DNA of 64,000 nt from Peribacillus frigoritolerans (lineage in GTDB: Bacteria; Bacillota; Bacilli; Bacillales; DSM-1321): assembly GCF_040250305.1 (NCBI RefSeq), contig NZ_CP158190.1:2450001-2514000 (forward strand), given 5' to 3'. Below, in pieces: positions 8,278-17,184 of this stretch; positions within the stretch are counted from its first letter, which is position 1, and each line of letters begins with the position of its first letter. The translations under genes and the position numbers were made by a program. The notes under the pieces are model-generated. The model was not told the DNA's origin, did no database searches, and was given only the letters and a program-made list of their open reading frames with translations.

Positions 8278-9284
8278 TCGGAATCTCTTTTTATCTACAA
8301 GACCCGCATGCAGAAACACAAATCATACATGCTGCTGACCTGGGAGTGAAGAGAGCATTTACCTCGCTTCATATTCCTGAAGAAAAGGTCGACCTCGTGA
8401 AGAGAATGATCAGACTTTTAAAGCTTTCAGAGTCCTACGGAATGGAAATCCATGCAGATGTCTCAATAAAAACGCTTGATCATTTGGGGATTAGCAAATT
8501 TACGGATTTATGGCCATTAGGTATTAAAGGTATTCGCCTTGATGATGGATTTGATAAAGAAACGGTCATATCTTTATCCAAGGTGTTTTCACTTTCACTG
8601 AATGCAAGTACGTTGAATGAAGATGAACTTTTAGCCGTGCTTGGAGGCGGTGTGGAACCGGAAAATCTGATAGCTTGGCACAACTTTTATCCAAGGCCTG
8701 AAACGGGCCTTGAGGAAGAATTCTTTCATGAACAAAATCGAATGTTCAAGAAATACGGCATACCGATCTTTGCTTTCATCCCAGGTGCAGGAAGTAAACG
8801 CGGTCCAATTCATGAAGGTCTTCCAACGCTTGAAAAACACAGGTTGATGAATCCTTACGCTGCCGGTATCGAGCTGTTTCAGCATGTGGAAGGAGTTTAC
8901 GTTGGAGATCAAGGAACGGAGAATAATCTGCTTGAGAATCTGACCGCTTATAAAAATCAAAATATTCTAACTGTTAGAGCGGAATCCCGACTCTTGCAAA
9001 GCGGTCCGTACGAATTGAGGCCAGATGTTTCTCAAGATGTTTTCCGGCTGCAGAATACCCGGGTCACAGCAAATGTTGAGCCGAGTAATACAGTTGCACG
9101 CAGCCTTGGATCCATAACGATGGACAATGATGGTTACGGAAGATATCGGGGAGAGGTCCAAATTTGCAAGAGAGACCTAGGGGCAAATCACCGAGTTAAT
9201 GTGATTGGGCGAATCATAGAAGAAGATATTCCCTTGCTGTCCCTTCTAATGCCTGGTCAAACGATAAAACTTATAATTGAGTGA
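8274..9284 (+). CDS. mupG: MupG-like 6-phospho-N-acetylmuramidase (DUF871)
   Basis: 336 aa. The DUF871 architecture is visible: an N-terminal barrel starting IGISFYLQDPHAE with KRAFTSLHIPEE, the central NASTL and NFYPRPETGL motifs, and a C-terminal small beta domain (RPDVSQDVFRLQNTRVTAN... GQTIKLII). In Staphylococcus aureus this family (MupG) hydrolyses cytoplasmic MurNAc-6P-GlcNAc. GTG at 8274 overlaps the murP stop by four bases (GTGA), so it is probably translationally coupled. It suggests the PTS can import the disaccharide as well as free MurNAc. Confidence 0.88.
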   Translation: MIGISFYLQDPHAETQIIHAADLGVKRAFTSLHIPEEKVDLVKRMIRLLKLSESYGMEIHADVSIKTLDHLGISKFTDLWPLGIKGIRLDDGFDKETVISLSKVFSLSLNASTLNEDELLAVLGGGVEPENLIAWHNFYPRPETGLEEEFFHEQNRMFKKYGIPIFAFIPGAGSKRGPIHEGLPTLEKHRLMNPYAAGIELFQHVEGVYVGDQGTENNLLENLTAYKNQNILTVRAESRLLQSGPYELRPDVSQDVFRLQNTRVTANVEPSNTVARSLGSITMDNDGYGRYRGEVQICKRDLGANHRVNVIGRIIEEDIPLLSLLMPGQTIKLIIE

Positions 9285-9352
9285 CCAATTGGGCTCTATG
9301 AATCAATTATACAGGGATAAATGATATATTTCATGATGGCTTGTTTAAAAGA

Positions 9353-9393
9353 GGCGGCTGACGGGATTCCCAATGCTGCCTTGATTTTTTTAT
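9353..9393 (+). terminator. probable terminator of the mur operon
   Basis: GGCGGC (9353-9358) pairs with GCTGCC (9375-9380) allowing one G-U, with an inner GGG/CCC pair, followed by TTGATTTTTTTAT. It separates murQRP-mupG from nagZ-namZ. Confidence 0.6.
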
Positions 9394-9495
9394 AGGATCT
9401 ATATAGTTCTTTTCCATTCATTTATACCCCTTCATCGATGTGGTTATGGAATTGCTGCTAAAAGAACTAAAAAGTATACAAGGGAGGAAGCCTAA

Positions 9496-11439
9496 ATGAT
9501 AAAAAGGATATGTGCCCCTGCTGGAATCGCATTATTCTTAGGTTTTATATCCATTCTGGGAGGGAATGCGACAGCAAAAGGATCAGAGACTGAAAAAACG
9601 GTATCGGATATTCAGGAAATCGTAGCAAACATGACAGTCGATGAAAAAGTCGGACAAATGCTCATGCCGGATTTTCGCAATTGGCAAAAACAAGGAGAAG
9701 CGAAGGCGACGGGGTTTATTGAAATGAACTCAGAAGTTGCAAGCATCATCAAAAAATATCATCTGGGCGGTGTTATTCTGTTTGCTGAGAATGTAGTCGA
9801 TACCGAACAAACGGTTCGGCTCACCGATGGTTTGCAGATGGCAAGCCCGGACCTTCCGCTGTTCATAACGATTGATCAGGAAGGGGGAATCGTAACTCGC
9901 CTTCAAACTGGAACGAACCTTCCTGGTAATATGGCACTTGGTGCAGCCAGAAAGGAGAGTTATGCTTATCAATCTGGAGAAATCATTGGCAAGGAACTGT
10001 CGTCACTTGGCATAAATGTCAATTTTGGGCCGTCTGTCGATGTCAATAATAATCCTGGAAATCCCGTTATTGGCGTTCGTTCCTTCAGTTCTGATCCGGA
10101 ACTTGTAGCAAAGATGGGCATTCAGACGATAAAAGGATTGCAAAATCAGAACACGATAGCAACGACCAAGCATTTCCCCGGCCACGGAGATACAGCAGTC
10201 GATAGTCATTATGGTCTCCCTCTTGTTTCTCATGATAAAGAACGTTTGCGTTCCATCGAGTTGATGCCTTTCCAAAGGGCAATCGATGCTGGAGTTGATA
10301 TGATGATGACTGCACATGTTCAATTTCCTGCATTCGATGACACTACGTATATCAGTAAAAAAGACGGTCAAGAGATTATGGTTCCTGCGACGTTGTCACA
10401 TAAGGTCATCACGGGTTTATTACGTGAAGAAATGGGTTTTGACGGTGTTGTGGTTACAGATGCATTGAATATGAAAGCCATCGCGGACAACTTCGGACAG
10501 GAAGAAGCTGTTGTCCTTGCATTGAAGTCAGGAGTTGATATTGCATTGATGCCTGCACAGGTTAATTCGCTTCAAATGGAAAAGAATTTAACCTCTGTAT
10601 TCAATGCAGTGAAGGCAGCAGTGGCAAGCGGGGAAATTCCTCTAAATCAAGTCAATCAATCTGTAACGAGGATACTTGAACTGAAAGTGAAAAGAGGGAT
10701 ATTAAACCCTGATGAAACTCCGATCGATAAAAAAATCGAAACCGCGCTTCAAGTGGTAGGGAATGAAGATCATTTGAAAAAAGAAAGGAAAATCGCGGAA
10801 GATGCCATCACCTTATTGAAAAATGAAGACAAAACATTGCCTTTCAAACCCAAGAAAAATGATAAAGTTTTAATTCTTGCTCCTTTTGATGACCAAGTTG
10901 AATCCATGTCCAGGAGCATTAGCGAATTAGCTGTTAAAAAGAAAATAAAGAAAGTCCAAATAACGGGTATGAGTTTTTCAGGAAAGTCATTTACAGATCA
11001 AGTGGCCAGACTCATTGATGAATCGGACTTTGTCATAACTGGTTCCTATGTTGTCAAAAACGATCCGGCTGTCAATGATGGAGTGATCGATGATAGCATT
11101 CAAGATTCTTCGAAGTGGGCAACAGCCTTCCCTAGAGCGGTCATGAATCATGCTAATAAGAAAGATAAAGAATTTGTTTTAATGAGTTTAAGAAACCCTT
11201 ATGATGTTGCAAACTTTGAAGAAGCGAAAGCGGTTCTTGCTGTTTACGGGTTCAAAGGGTATTCGAATGGGCGTTATAGACAGCCGAATATCCCGGCAGG
11301 CATCTCGACCATTTTTGGAGAATCAAAACCAAAAGGCACGTTGCCGGTCGATATACCATCAGTAACTAAGCCCTCTGAGAGTCTTTATAAATTTGGATAT
11401 GGATTAGATATTAAATCTGGAAGACCCATTAAAAAATAG
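9496..11439 (+). CDS. nagZ: secreted beta-N-acetylglucosaminidase NagZ (GH3)
   Basis: 647 aa with a signal peptide ([10 protein letters not shown]... cleavage likely after ATA or AKG, about residue 28). The GH3 barrel carries [16 protein letters not shown] with the NagZ catalytic Asp-His pair (D236, H238) and the nucleophile in [12 protein letters not shown] (D322). A C-terminal alpha/beta/alpha domain follows, as in the two-domain B. subtilis NagZ/YbbD (about 640 aa). It cleaves GlcNAc from the non-reducing end of muropeptides outside the cell. ATG at 9496 follows AAGGGAGGAAG. A weak MurR-like element TGATATATTTCA lies about 165 bases upstream (near 9322). Confidence 0.93.
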   Translation: MIKRICAPAGIALFLGFISILGGNATAKGSETEKTVSDIQEIVANMTVDEKVGQMLMPDFRNWQKQGEAKATGFIEMNSEVASIIKKYHLGGVILFAENVVDTEQTVRLTDGLQMASPDLPLFITIDQEGGIVTRLQTGTNLPGNMALGAARKESYAYQSGEIIGKELSSLGINVNFGPSVDVNNNPGNPVIGVRSFSSDPELVAKMGIQTIKGLQNQNTIATTKHFPGHGDTAVDSHYGLPLVSHDKERLRSIELMPFQRAIDAGVDMMMTAHVQFPAFDDTTYISKKDGQEIMVPATLSHKVITGLLREEMGFDGVVVTDALNMKAIADNFGQEEAVVLALKSGVDIALMPAQVNSLQMEKNLTSVFNAVKAAVASGEIPLNQVNQSVTRILELKVKRGILNPDETPIDKKIETALQVVGNEDHLKKERKIAEDAITLLKNEDKTLPFKPKKNDKVLILAPFDDQVESMSRSISELAVKKKIKKVQITGMSFSGKSFTDQVARLIDESDFVITGSYVVKNDPAVNDGVIDDSIQDSSKWATAFPRAVMNHANKKDKEFVLMSLRNPYDVANFEEAKAVLAVYGFKGYSNGRYRQPNIPAGISTIFGESKPKGTLPVDIPSVTKPSESLYKFGYGLDIKSGRPIKK

Positions 11440-11452
11440 GGAGAGAAGCTCT

Positions 11453-12691
11453 TTGAAAAGAATGATAATCCTTTTTACCATTTGTCTGTTGACTTTCGGC
11501 ATTGTTTCCTCAAAAAGTGTAACCGCTGTTAAAGAGAAGAAAAAACAAAAGGTCAGTCCCGGTATTGAAGTCCTTTTAAAAGAAGAAAAGAACGTGTTAA
11601 GCGGAAAGAAAGTCGGCTTGATTACGAACCCAACTGGCATCGATTCAAAATTAACCAGCATCGTCGATCTACTTCATGATGATCCGGACATTAATTTGAC
11701 AGCGTTATTTGGTCCTGAACATGGAGTGCGTGGAGATGCGCAAGCTGGTGCAAGCGTTGAATATTATATTGATGAAAAAACAGGGTTGCCCGTTTATAGC
11801 TTATATGGCAAAACGAAAAAACCGACGCCTGAAATGTTAAAGGATGTTGAGGTCCTTGTTTTTGATATCCAGGATGTCGGAACACGCTATTACACTTATA
11901 TCTACACGATGGCATATGCAATGGAAGCAGCCAAAGAAAATGATATCCCCTTTATCGTGCTGGACCGGCCGAACCCGCAAGGCGGGGAGTCGGTAGATGG
12001 GCCGGTACTTGAACCTGAATTCTCATCGTTTGTCGGTTTGTACCCAATACCGCTTAAGCATGGGATGACAGTTGGGGAACTCGCGACTTTGTTCAATAAG
12101 GAATTTAAAATTGGTGCAGATCTTAAGGTCATCAAGATGAAAGGCTGGAAGCGAGATATGGACTATGATGATACTGGTCTCCCTTTTGTCTTGCCGTCAC
12201 CGAATATGCCGGCAGTTTCCACTACTTTCGTGTATCCGGCTACAGGCTTGATCGAGGGAACGAATGTCTCGGAAGGCAGAGGAACGACTAAACCATTCGA
12301 GTTGATTGGTGCTCCTTATATAAACAGTGATGAGCTTGCTGGGAAATTAAATGAATTAAGGTTACCTGGCGTAAAATTCAGGGCAGCCTCCTTTACACCT
12401 ACATTTTCAAAACATGCAGGTAAACTCAGCCACGGAGTGGAAATTTATATAACGGATAGAGAGGAATTCAAGGCTGTCCCTACTGGACTTCACATCATCA
12501 AGACCATTCAGGATCTATATCCTGGTGATTTCGAATTCCTTGCAGCCAAAAATTTCAATTTATTGATTGGCAATGGCTGGGTAATGTCAAGAATTGAAGA
12601 AGGTTCATCAGTAAATGAAATCATGAAAGAATATCAAGTAAAGCAGGATGCTTTTAAAAAGGTTCGTAAAAACTACTTGCTCTATAAATAA
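11453..12691 (+). CDS. namZ: secreted exo-N-acetylmuramidase NamZ (YbbC, DUF1343)
   Basis: 412 aa with a signal peptide (MKRMIILFTICLLTFGIVSSKSVTA). DUF1343 landmarks: GLITNPTG, FGPEHGVRGDAQAG, VFDIQDVGTRYYTYIYTM, DRPNPQGG, HGMTVGELA, YPATGLIEGTNVSEGRGTTKPFE. The B. subtilis homologue YbbC/NamZ is an exo-beta-N-acetylmuramidase that works after NagZ and supplies MurNAc. TTG at 11453 is 7-8 bases after GGGAGAG; the ATG at 11462 is too distant. Only 13 bases from nagZ, so they share a transcript. It is followed by a strong terminator. Confidence 0.92.
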   Translation: MKRMIILFTICLLTFGIVSSKSVTAVKEKKKQKVSPGIEVLLKEEKNVLSGKKVGLITNPTGIDSKLTSIVDLLHDDPDINLTALFGPEHGVRGDAQAGASVEYYIDEKTGLPVYSLYGKTKKPTPEMLKDVEVLVFDIQDVGTRYYTYIYTMAYAMEAAKENDIPFIVLDRPNPQGGESVDGPVLEPEFSSFVGLYPIPLKHGMTVGELATLFNKEFKIGADLKVIKMKGWKRDMDYDDTGLPFVLPSPNMPAVSTTFVYPATGLIEGTNVSEGRGTTKPFELIGAPYINSDELAGKLNELRLPGVKFRAASFTPTFSKHAGKLSHGVEIYITDREEFKAVPTGLHIIKTIQDLYPGDFEFLAAKNFNLLIGNGWVMSRIEEGSSVNEIMKEYQVKQDAFKKVRKNYLLYK

Positions 12692-12694
12692 ATG

Positions 12695-12730
12695 AAAAAA
12701 GAAAAGTCCGGTTGGACTTTTCTTTTTTTT
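12695..12730 (+). terminator. terminator after namZ
   Basis: AAAAGTCC (12702-12709), GGTT loop, GGACTTTT, extended by A/T pairs on both sides and ending in a run of eight T. Confidence 0.92.
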
Positions 12731-12881
12731 ATGAACTTTCGATGGATGAGTAAATCGCTAAGACTTTATTCCTGAATATAGCCAACTTTATATATGAAAT
12801 GAAGTTCTAAAATGGAAGGAACCGTTGTCTAATAGAATATGGGGTTTGCCCTAAATCAGTAATTGACAGGAGGAAAGCGGG

Positions 12882-14357
12882 ATGAAAAAATATCTTCAAA
12901 AAATTGGACGTTCCTTGATGCTGCCAGTAGCCGTATTGCCGGCAGCCGCCATTTTAATGGGGATCGGTTATTGGATAGATCCGGCAGGATGGGGAGCGGG
13001 AAGTCCGTTAGCGGCTTTCTTAATAAAAGCAGGTTCTTCGATCATTGACAATATGGCTATCTTGTTTGCTGTTGGAGTGGCGTTGGGGATGTCGAAAGGA
13101 AAAGATGGAGCCGCGGCTTTAAGCGGACTGGTAGCCTATCTAGTTGTAACGACATTGCTTTCCACGGACTCTGTAGCGATGTTGCAGGGAATTGATGCAA
13201 AGGATGTAAATCCAGCATTTGTGAAAATAGAAAATGCATTTGTCGGAATCCTCTCGGGCCTTATAGCGGCAGCTATGTATAATCGGTTCAGTAAGGTCGA
13301 GCTGCCGGATGCACTCGCTTTCTTTAGCGGTAAACGCCTTGTACCGATCCTTACTGCGGTTGTCATGTTACTGGTTTCCCTTATATTATTCTTCGTATGG
13401 CCACTCATCTACTCATGGTTAGTTATATTTGGGGAAGGAATAAGTGAATTAGGTGCTGCTGGAGCAGGACTCTATGGATTCTTTAATCGGCTTTTGATAC
13501 CAACAGGTTTACATCATGCGTTAAACTCTGTATTCTGGTTCGATGTAATAGGACTTAACGATATCGGTAAATTCTGGGCTGGAACAGGAATAAAAGGAAC
13601 CACAGGCATGTATCAAGCCGGATTCTTTCCCGTCATGATGTTCGGTTTGCCGGCAGCAGCCCTTGCCATGTACCATACCGCAAAATCACGGAAGAAAAAA
13701 CAAGTTGCCTCATTAATGCTCGCAGCCGGTTTCGCTTCATTTTTCACAGGCGTCACTGAACCGTTGGAATTTGCTTTCATGTTTGTTGCACCAGCCCTAT
13801 TCGTTGTGCATGCCTTATTAACAGGAATATCATTAGCTATTGCTGCGACTTTTCAATGGACAGCAGGGTTCGGTTTTAGTGCTGGATTCATTGACTTTGT
13901 ATTAAGTTCAAGATTACCACTGGCAAATGAACCGTATATGCTACTTCTTCAAGGACTGGCTTTTGCTGTCATCTACTATTTCTTATTCCGATTCTTGATA
14001 ACAAGATTCAATTTAATGACTCCTGGCAGAGAAGATGATACAGAAGATGAGCTTGATGGCGGAGGAGGGACTGCGGAAGCAGACAGCGGTCAAGGCGGGA
14101 ATAATGAGAGTAAATTCTTTGGAATGGCTTCCGCTATTTATGAGGGATTAGGCGGAGACGCAAACGTTACATCTGTAGATAACTGCGTTACCCGTTTAAG
14201 AGTTGAAGTGGAAAATATGGGGGCTGTCGATCAGAATAAAATCAAATCAACAGGGGTTGCTGGAATCAATATCGTGGGTCCCCAAAGCATTCAAGTCATC
14301 GTAGGGACACAGGTACAATTCATAGCTGATGAAATTGAAAAAATCCGGCGGCAATAA
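12882..14357 (+). CDS. nagP: PTS permease EIICB, N-acetylglucosamine type (NagP/NagE-like)
   Basis: 491 aa. EIIC domain first (KKYLQKIGRSLMLPVAVLPAAAILMGIGYWIDP, then the GlcNAc-type motif GLHHALNSVFWFDVIG and VTEPLEFAFMFVAP), followed by an acidic Gly-rich linker near residue 390 and a C-terminal EIIB domain with the phospho-cysteine in SVDNCVTRLRVEVEN (Cys435). No EIIA. The domain order is opposite to murP. GlcNAc specificity is inferred from the motifs and from the neighbouring nagZ, which releases GlcNAc. ATG at 12882 follows AGGAGGAAAG. It has its own terminators on both sides. Confidence 0.88.
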   Translation: MKKYLQKIGRSLMLPVAVLPAAAILMGIGYWIDPAGWGAGSPLAAFLIKAGSSIIDNMAILFAVGVALGMSKGKDGAAALSGLVAYLVVTTLLSTDSVAMLQGIDAKDVNPAFVKIENAFVGILSGLIAAAMYNRFSKVELPDALAFFSGKRLVPILTAVVMLLVSLILFFVWPLIYSWLVIFGEGISELGAAGAGLYGFFNRLLIPTGLHHALNSVFWFDVIGLNDIGKFWAGTGIKGTTGMYQAGFFPVMMFGLPAAALAMYHTAKSRKKKQVASLMLAAGFASFFTGVTEPLEFAFMFVAPALFVVHALLTGISLAIAATFQWTAGFGFSAGFIDFVLSSRLPLANEPYMLLLQGLAFAVIYYFLFRFLITRFNLMTPGREDDTEDELDGGGGTAEADSGQGGNNESKFFGMASAIYEGLGGDANVTSVDNCVTRLRVEVENMGAVDQNKIKSTGVAGINIVGPQSIQVIVGTQVQFIADEIEKIRRQ

Positions 14358-14389
14358 GTCTGGATAAACTGCATTTTGCCTTATAATGC

Positions 14390-14434
14390 AAAAATCTACG
14401 ATCAGAATTATATTTTCTGATCGTAGAGATTTTT
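14390..14434 (+). terminator. terminator after nagP
   Basis: CTACGATCAGAA (14396-14407) and TTCTGATCGTAG (14415-14426) form a perfect 12-bp stem, preceded by A-rich and followed by AGATTTTT sequence. Confidence 0.85.
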
Positions 14435-14728
14435 ATGATAAAGTACTTATTTTTTAACGCACAAAAGATTTATCTTTATAAACTCTGCTCTTAAAATAGA
14501 ATAAAACGAATCAATGTTCTATAATATATAAGGGTATCGAATGAAGGATTTGCCATGGAGCTTGGAGAACTAGTAATGAAGAACGTCCGCCAATCATTGA
14601 TACTTCGGTGATGAAGGCTATATACATACATATCAACCTAAAAACATGATTGTATAGGGTACTAAGATACTGAGCAAGCGATATCTTATAAATTTTTTCT
14701 ACCTTTTAATATAAGGGAGGTTCCGGTC
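14435..14728 (+). other. non-coding gap upstream of the DUF1801 gene
   Basis: AT-rich, stops in all frames. No convincing promoter, repeat or RNA gene was recognised apart from the ribosome site AAGGGAGG before 14729. Confidence 0.5.
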
Positions 14729-15157
14729 ATGTATAAACAAAAAACCAAAGAAACTGACAGTAGTGTCATTGAGTTCATTGAGAACGTCGATAATCCGAAA
14801 AAACGTGAAGATGCATACGAATTGTTGGATGTTTTTACCGAAACGACAGGTTGTGAGGCAAAGATGTGGGGACCGAGCATAATTGGGTTCGGTACCTATC
14901 ATTATAAATATGAATCAGGTCACGAAGGCGATGCCCCGCTGGTGGGCTTCTCGCCTCGAAAAGCAAAAATCAGTTTATATTTTGCTCCGGGAGACAAAAA
15001 AAGAGAAGAATTGTTACAGGCATTTGGTAAACACACTTCCGGAAAAGCGTGTGTGTACATCAATAAAGTTGCAGATATCGATATTAACGTATTGAAAGAA
15101 TTGATTATTCAATCTGTCAAGTTTTTGAGAGATACATACCCGGACAATGAAATATAA
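14729..15157 (+). CDS. DUF1801 domain protein
   Basis: 142 aa soluble protein with the DUF1801 pattern: VIEFIENVDNPKKREDAYELLDVFTETTGCEAKMWGPSIIGFGTYHYKY, GFSPRKAKISLYF, GKHTSGKACVYINKVADIDINVLKELI. DUF1801 proteins are small and of uncertain role (some resemble iron-chaperone-like frataxin folds). ATG at 14729 follows AAGGGAGG. Followed closely by the IolW-like gene (45 bases), possibly the same transcript. Function not assignable. Confidence 0.85.
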   Translation: MYKQKTKETDSSVIEFIENVDNPKKREDAYELLDVFTETTGCEAKMWGPSIIGFGTYHYKYESGHEGDAPLVGFSPRKAKISLYFAPGDKKREELLQAFGKHTSGKACVYINKVADIDINVLKELIIQSVKFLRDTYPDNEI

Positions 15158-15202
15158 TAAAATGTATGTTTAAGAGGAACAAGAAAGCGAGTGGGAACGA
15201 AA

Positions 15203-16246
15203 ATGAGAAAAATTAAAGTGGGCATAGTTGGATACGGATTGTCAGGAGCTACTTTTCACGCGCCATTACTAAGCGTTTTAGAGCAATTTCAAATAGCGAA
15301 AGTAGTCAGCTCCAATAAGGAAAAAGTCCAAAAAGATTTGAAAGATGTGGAAGTGGTAAGCAGCTTAGAGGAAATTCTTGAAGACCCGTCCATTGATTTG
15401 GCTGTTATTACGACACCGAGTGGTTTACATTATGAAATGGCCAAGCAAAGCTTGTTAGCAGGCAAGCATGTCGTCCTTGAAAAGCCAATGGTAGTGGAAG
15501 CTTGGGAGGCGGAGGAGCTCATTAAGATTGCCGAGGAAAAGAATTTGCTATTAAGTGTCTATCATAACCGGAGATGGGATAATGACTTTTTGACCGTGAA
15601 AAAACTTATGGATGATGGAGTGCTTGGGGAAATCAATACATACCAAGTCCATTATGATCGATACCGGCCTGTGGTCAGGGATAGATGGAGGGAAAAACCA
15701 GGCCCGGGATCAGGCATGCTTTATGATTTAGGATCACATCTCATCGATCAAGCACTTCATTTGTTTGGATTGCCGCAATTCGTTTTGGCAGATGTATTTT
15801 CCCAAAAAGAAAATGCTGAAACGGATGATTATTTCCATGTAATATTAGGATATGAAAAGCTGAGAGTTATCTTGCATTCTGGCTCAATCGTTCCGTTTAA
15901 TGGACCGCGCTATCAGGTGCATGGAAGTAAAGGATCATTTATCAAGTACGGACTTGACTGCCAAGAGGCAGCCCTAAGTGAGGGTAAAAAACCGTTGGAT
16001 GACTCTTGGGGTGCAGATGAACCTGAATTCTATGGTAAGCTGATTACGGTTGAAGGTGAAAATGAGACACATGAAACCATTGAAACACTGCATGGATCTT
16101 ATTTAACATATTACCAATCAATTGCCGATAGTATATTGAGCGGGAAAAAAGCTCCAGTAACCGCCCAAGAGGGATTATCGGTCATTAAAATCATTGATGC
16201 GGCTTTTGAAAGCAGTAAAGGGAAAAAAGCCGTATATATTAAATGA
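15203..16246 (+). CDS. iolW: Gfo/Idh/MocA oxidoreductase, IolW-like (scyllo-inositol dehydrogenase)
   Basis: 347 aa from ATG 15203 (an upstream GTG at 15191 adds four residues; neither has a good ribosome site). N-terminal Rossmann motif GIVGYGLSGATFHAPLL, the Gfo/Idh EKP motif (LEKPMVVEAWEAEELI), SVYHNRRWDNDFLTVKKL, and the catalytic-region DLGSHLIDQALHLFG. The match to B. subtilis IolW/YvaA as remembered runs through the whole length, including SIVPFNGPRYQVHG and DDSWGADEPEFYGKL. IolW is an NADP-dependent scyllo-inositol dehydrogenase; inositol specificity here is by homology only. A terminator follows. Confidence 0.82.
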   Translation: MRKIKVGIVGYGLSGATFHAPLLSVLEQFQIAKVVSSNKEKVQKDLKDVEVVSSLEEILEDPSIDLAVITTPSGLHYEMAKQSLLAGKHVVLEKPMVVEAWEAEELIKIAEEKNLLLSVYHNRRWDNDFLTVKKLMDDGVLGEINTYQVHYDRYRPVVRDRWREKPGPGSGMLYDLGSHLIDQALHLFGLPQFVLADVFSQKENAETDDYFHVILGYEKLRVILHSGSIVPFNGPRYQVHGSKGSFIKYGLDCQEAALSEGKKPLDDSWGADEPEFYGKLITVEGENETHETIETLHGSYLTYYQSIADSILSGKKAPVTAQEGLSVIKIIDAAFESSKGKKAVYIK

Positions 16247-16294
16247 AATTCATTTTCCCCTTATAACAATATAAATGAGAAAAACTGAATGATA

Positions 16295-16331
16295 AGCGGC
16301 CTTATTCTCAGAAATAAGGTCGCTTTTTATT
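16295..16331 (+). terminator. terminator after the iolW-like gene
   Basis: AAGCGGCCTTATT pairs with AATAAGGTCGCTT (one G-U), loop CTCAG, followed by TTTTTATTTT. Confidence 0.85.
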
Positions 16332-16357
16332 TTGGCTAAATAAAATCATTAACTTAA

Positions 16358-17080
16358 GGAGCAAATACCCGTGAATTCGAATATTACGCAAGATTTTGAG
16401 CTGTTTTCACATGAAATTGGAGCGAATATCCGAGAGTTGGAAGCGTTACTCGTGAATTCGTGCCATTTACTCGTGAATTCGGAGCAAATACTCGTGAAAT
16501 TCATCCATTTACTCGTGAATATGGAGCAAATACTCGTGAAATTGACGCATTTACTCGTGAGTTTGAAGCAAATACCCGTGAATTCGAATATTACGCAAGA
16601 TTTTGAGCTGTTTTCACATGAAATTGGAGCGAATATCCGAGAGTTGGAAGCGTTACTCGTGAGTTAGTGCCATTTACTCGTGAATTCGGAGCAAATACTC
16701 GTGAGATTCATCCATTTACTCGTGAAAATGAAGCAATTACTCGTAAATTCGGATGTTACGCAAGATTTTGAGCTGTTTCAGCATGAAAATGGAGCGAATA
16801 TTCGAGAGTTGGAAGCGTTACTCGTGAATTCGTGCCATTTACTCGTGAATTCGGAGCAAATACTCGTGAAATTCATCCATTTACTCGTGAATATGGAGCA
16901 AATACTCGTGAAATTGACGCATTTACTCGTGAATTTGAAGCAAATACTCGTGAAATTGACGCATTTACTCGTGAATTTGAAGCAAATACTCGTGAATTCG
17001 GATATTACGCATGAATTTGAGAAGTTTCCGCATGAAATTGGAGCGAATATCCGAGAGTTGGGGACGTTACTCGTGAATAT
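16358..17080. repeat. nested 21/42-bp tandem repeat array with four copies of a longer module
   Basis: The core TACTCGTGAATT (with variants) recurs every 21 bases, alternating between a GCAAA-led and a GCATT-led half-unit, so the true period is 42. Set into this are four copies of a longer module beginning ATTACGCAAGATTTTG at 16383, 16590, 16755 and 17004 (first base of each). The intervals are 207, 165 and 249, which differ by exactly 42 or 84, so modules are separated by different whole numbers of 42-bp units. All periods are divisible by three, so several frames stay open (forward 16371-16667 and 16680-17135, and the reverse strand). GGAGCAAATAC before GTG imitates a ribosome site in every unit. 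Probably a non-coding intergenic repeat, though coding cannot be excluded. Confidence 0.9.
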
Positions 17081-17120
17081 ACAGTTTTGGAGGATTTCAA
17101 TCGTTATAAAATTCATAATG

Positions 17121-17154
17121 AAAACCCCCGTATAGCACCTGCTACTCGGGGGTT
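17121..17154 (-). terminator. terminator of the MFS gene
   Basis: AACCCCCG and CGGGGGTT pair across a 17-base loop; read leftward it ends in GGGGGTTTTCATT, placed just downstream of the reverse-strand MFS gene. Confidence 0.75.
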
Positions 17155-17184
17155 CGTTATGCGGTATAAAACATGAAATGCTTT

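Noticed and set aside
12731..12881. NagR/DasR-type operator before the GlcNAc PTS gene
   Set aside because: I looked for a TGGTCTAGACCA-like palindrome and found none that fits.
16358..17080. CRISPR array
   Set aside because: Repeats follow one another without unique spacers of constant length, and no cas genes are near.
16371..17135. Two forward open frames in the repeat array as ordinary genes
   Set aside because: The AAGGAG before GTG 16371 is part of the repeating unit itself, the peptide is a plain Leu/Val-rich repeat, and a stop splits the frame. Kept as a repeat instead.
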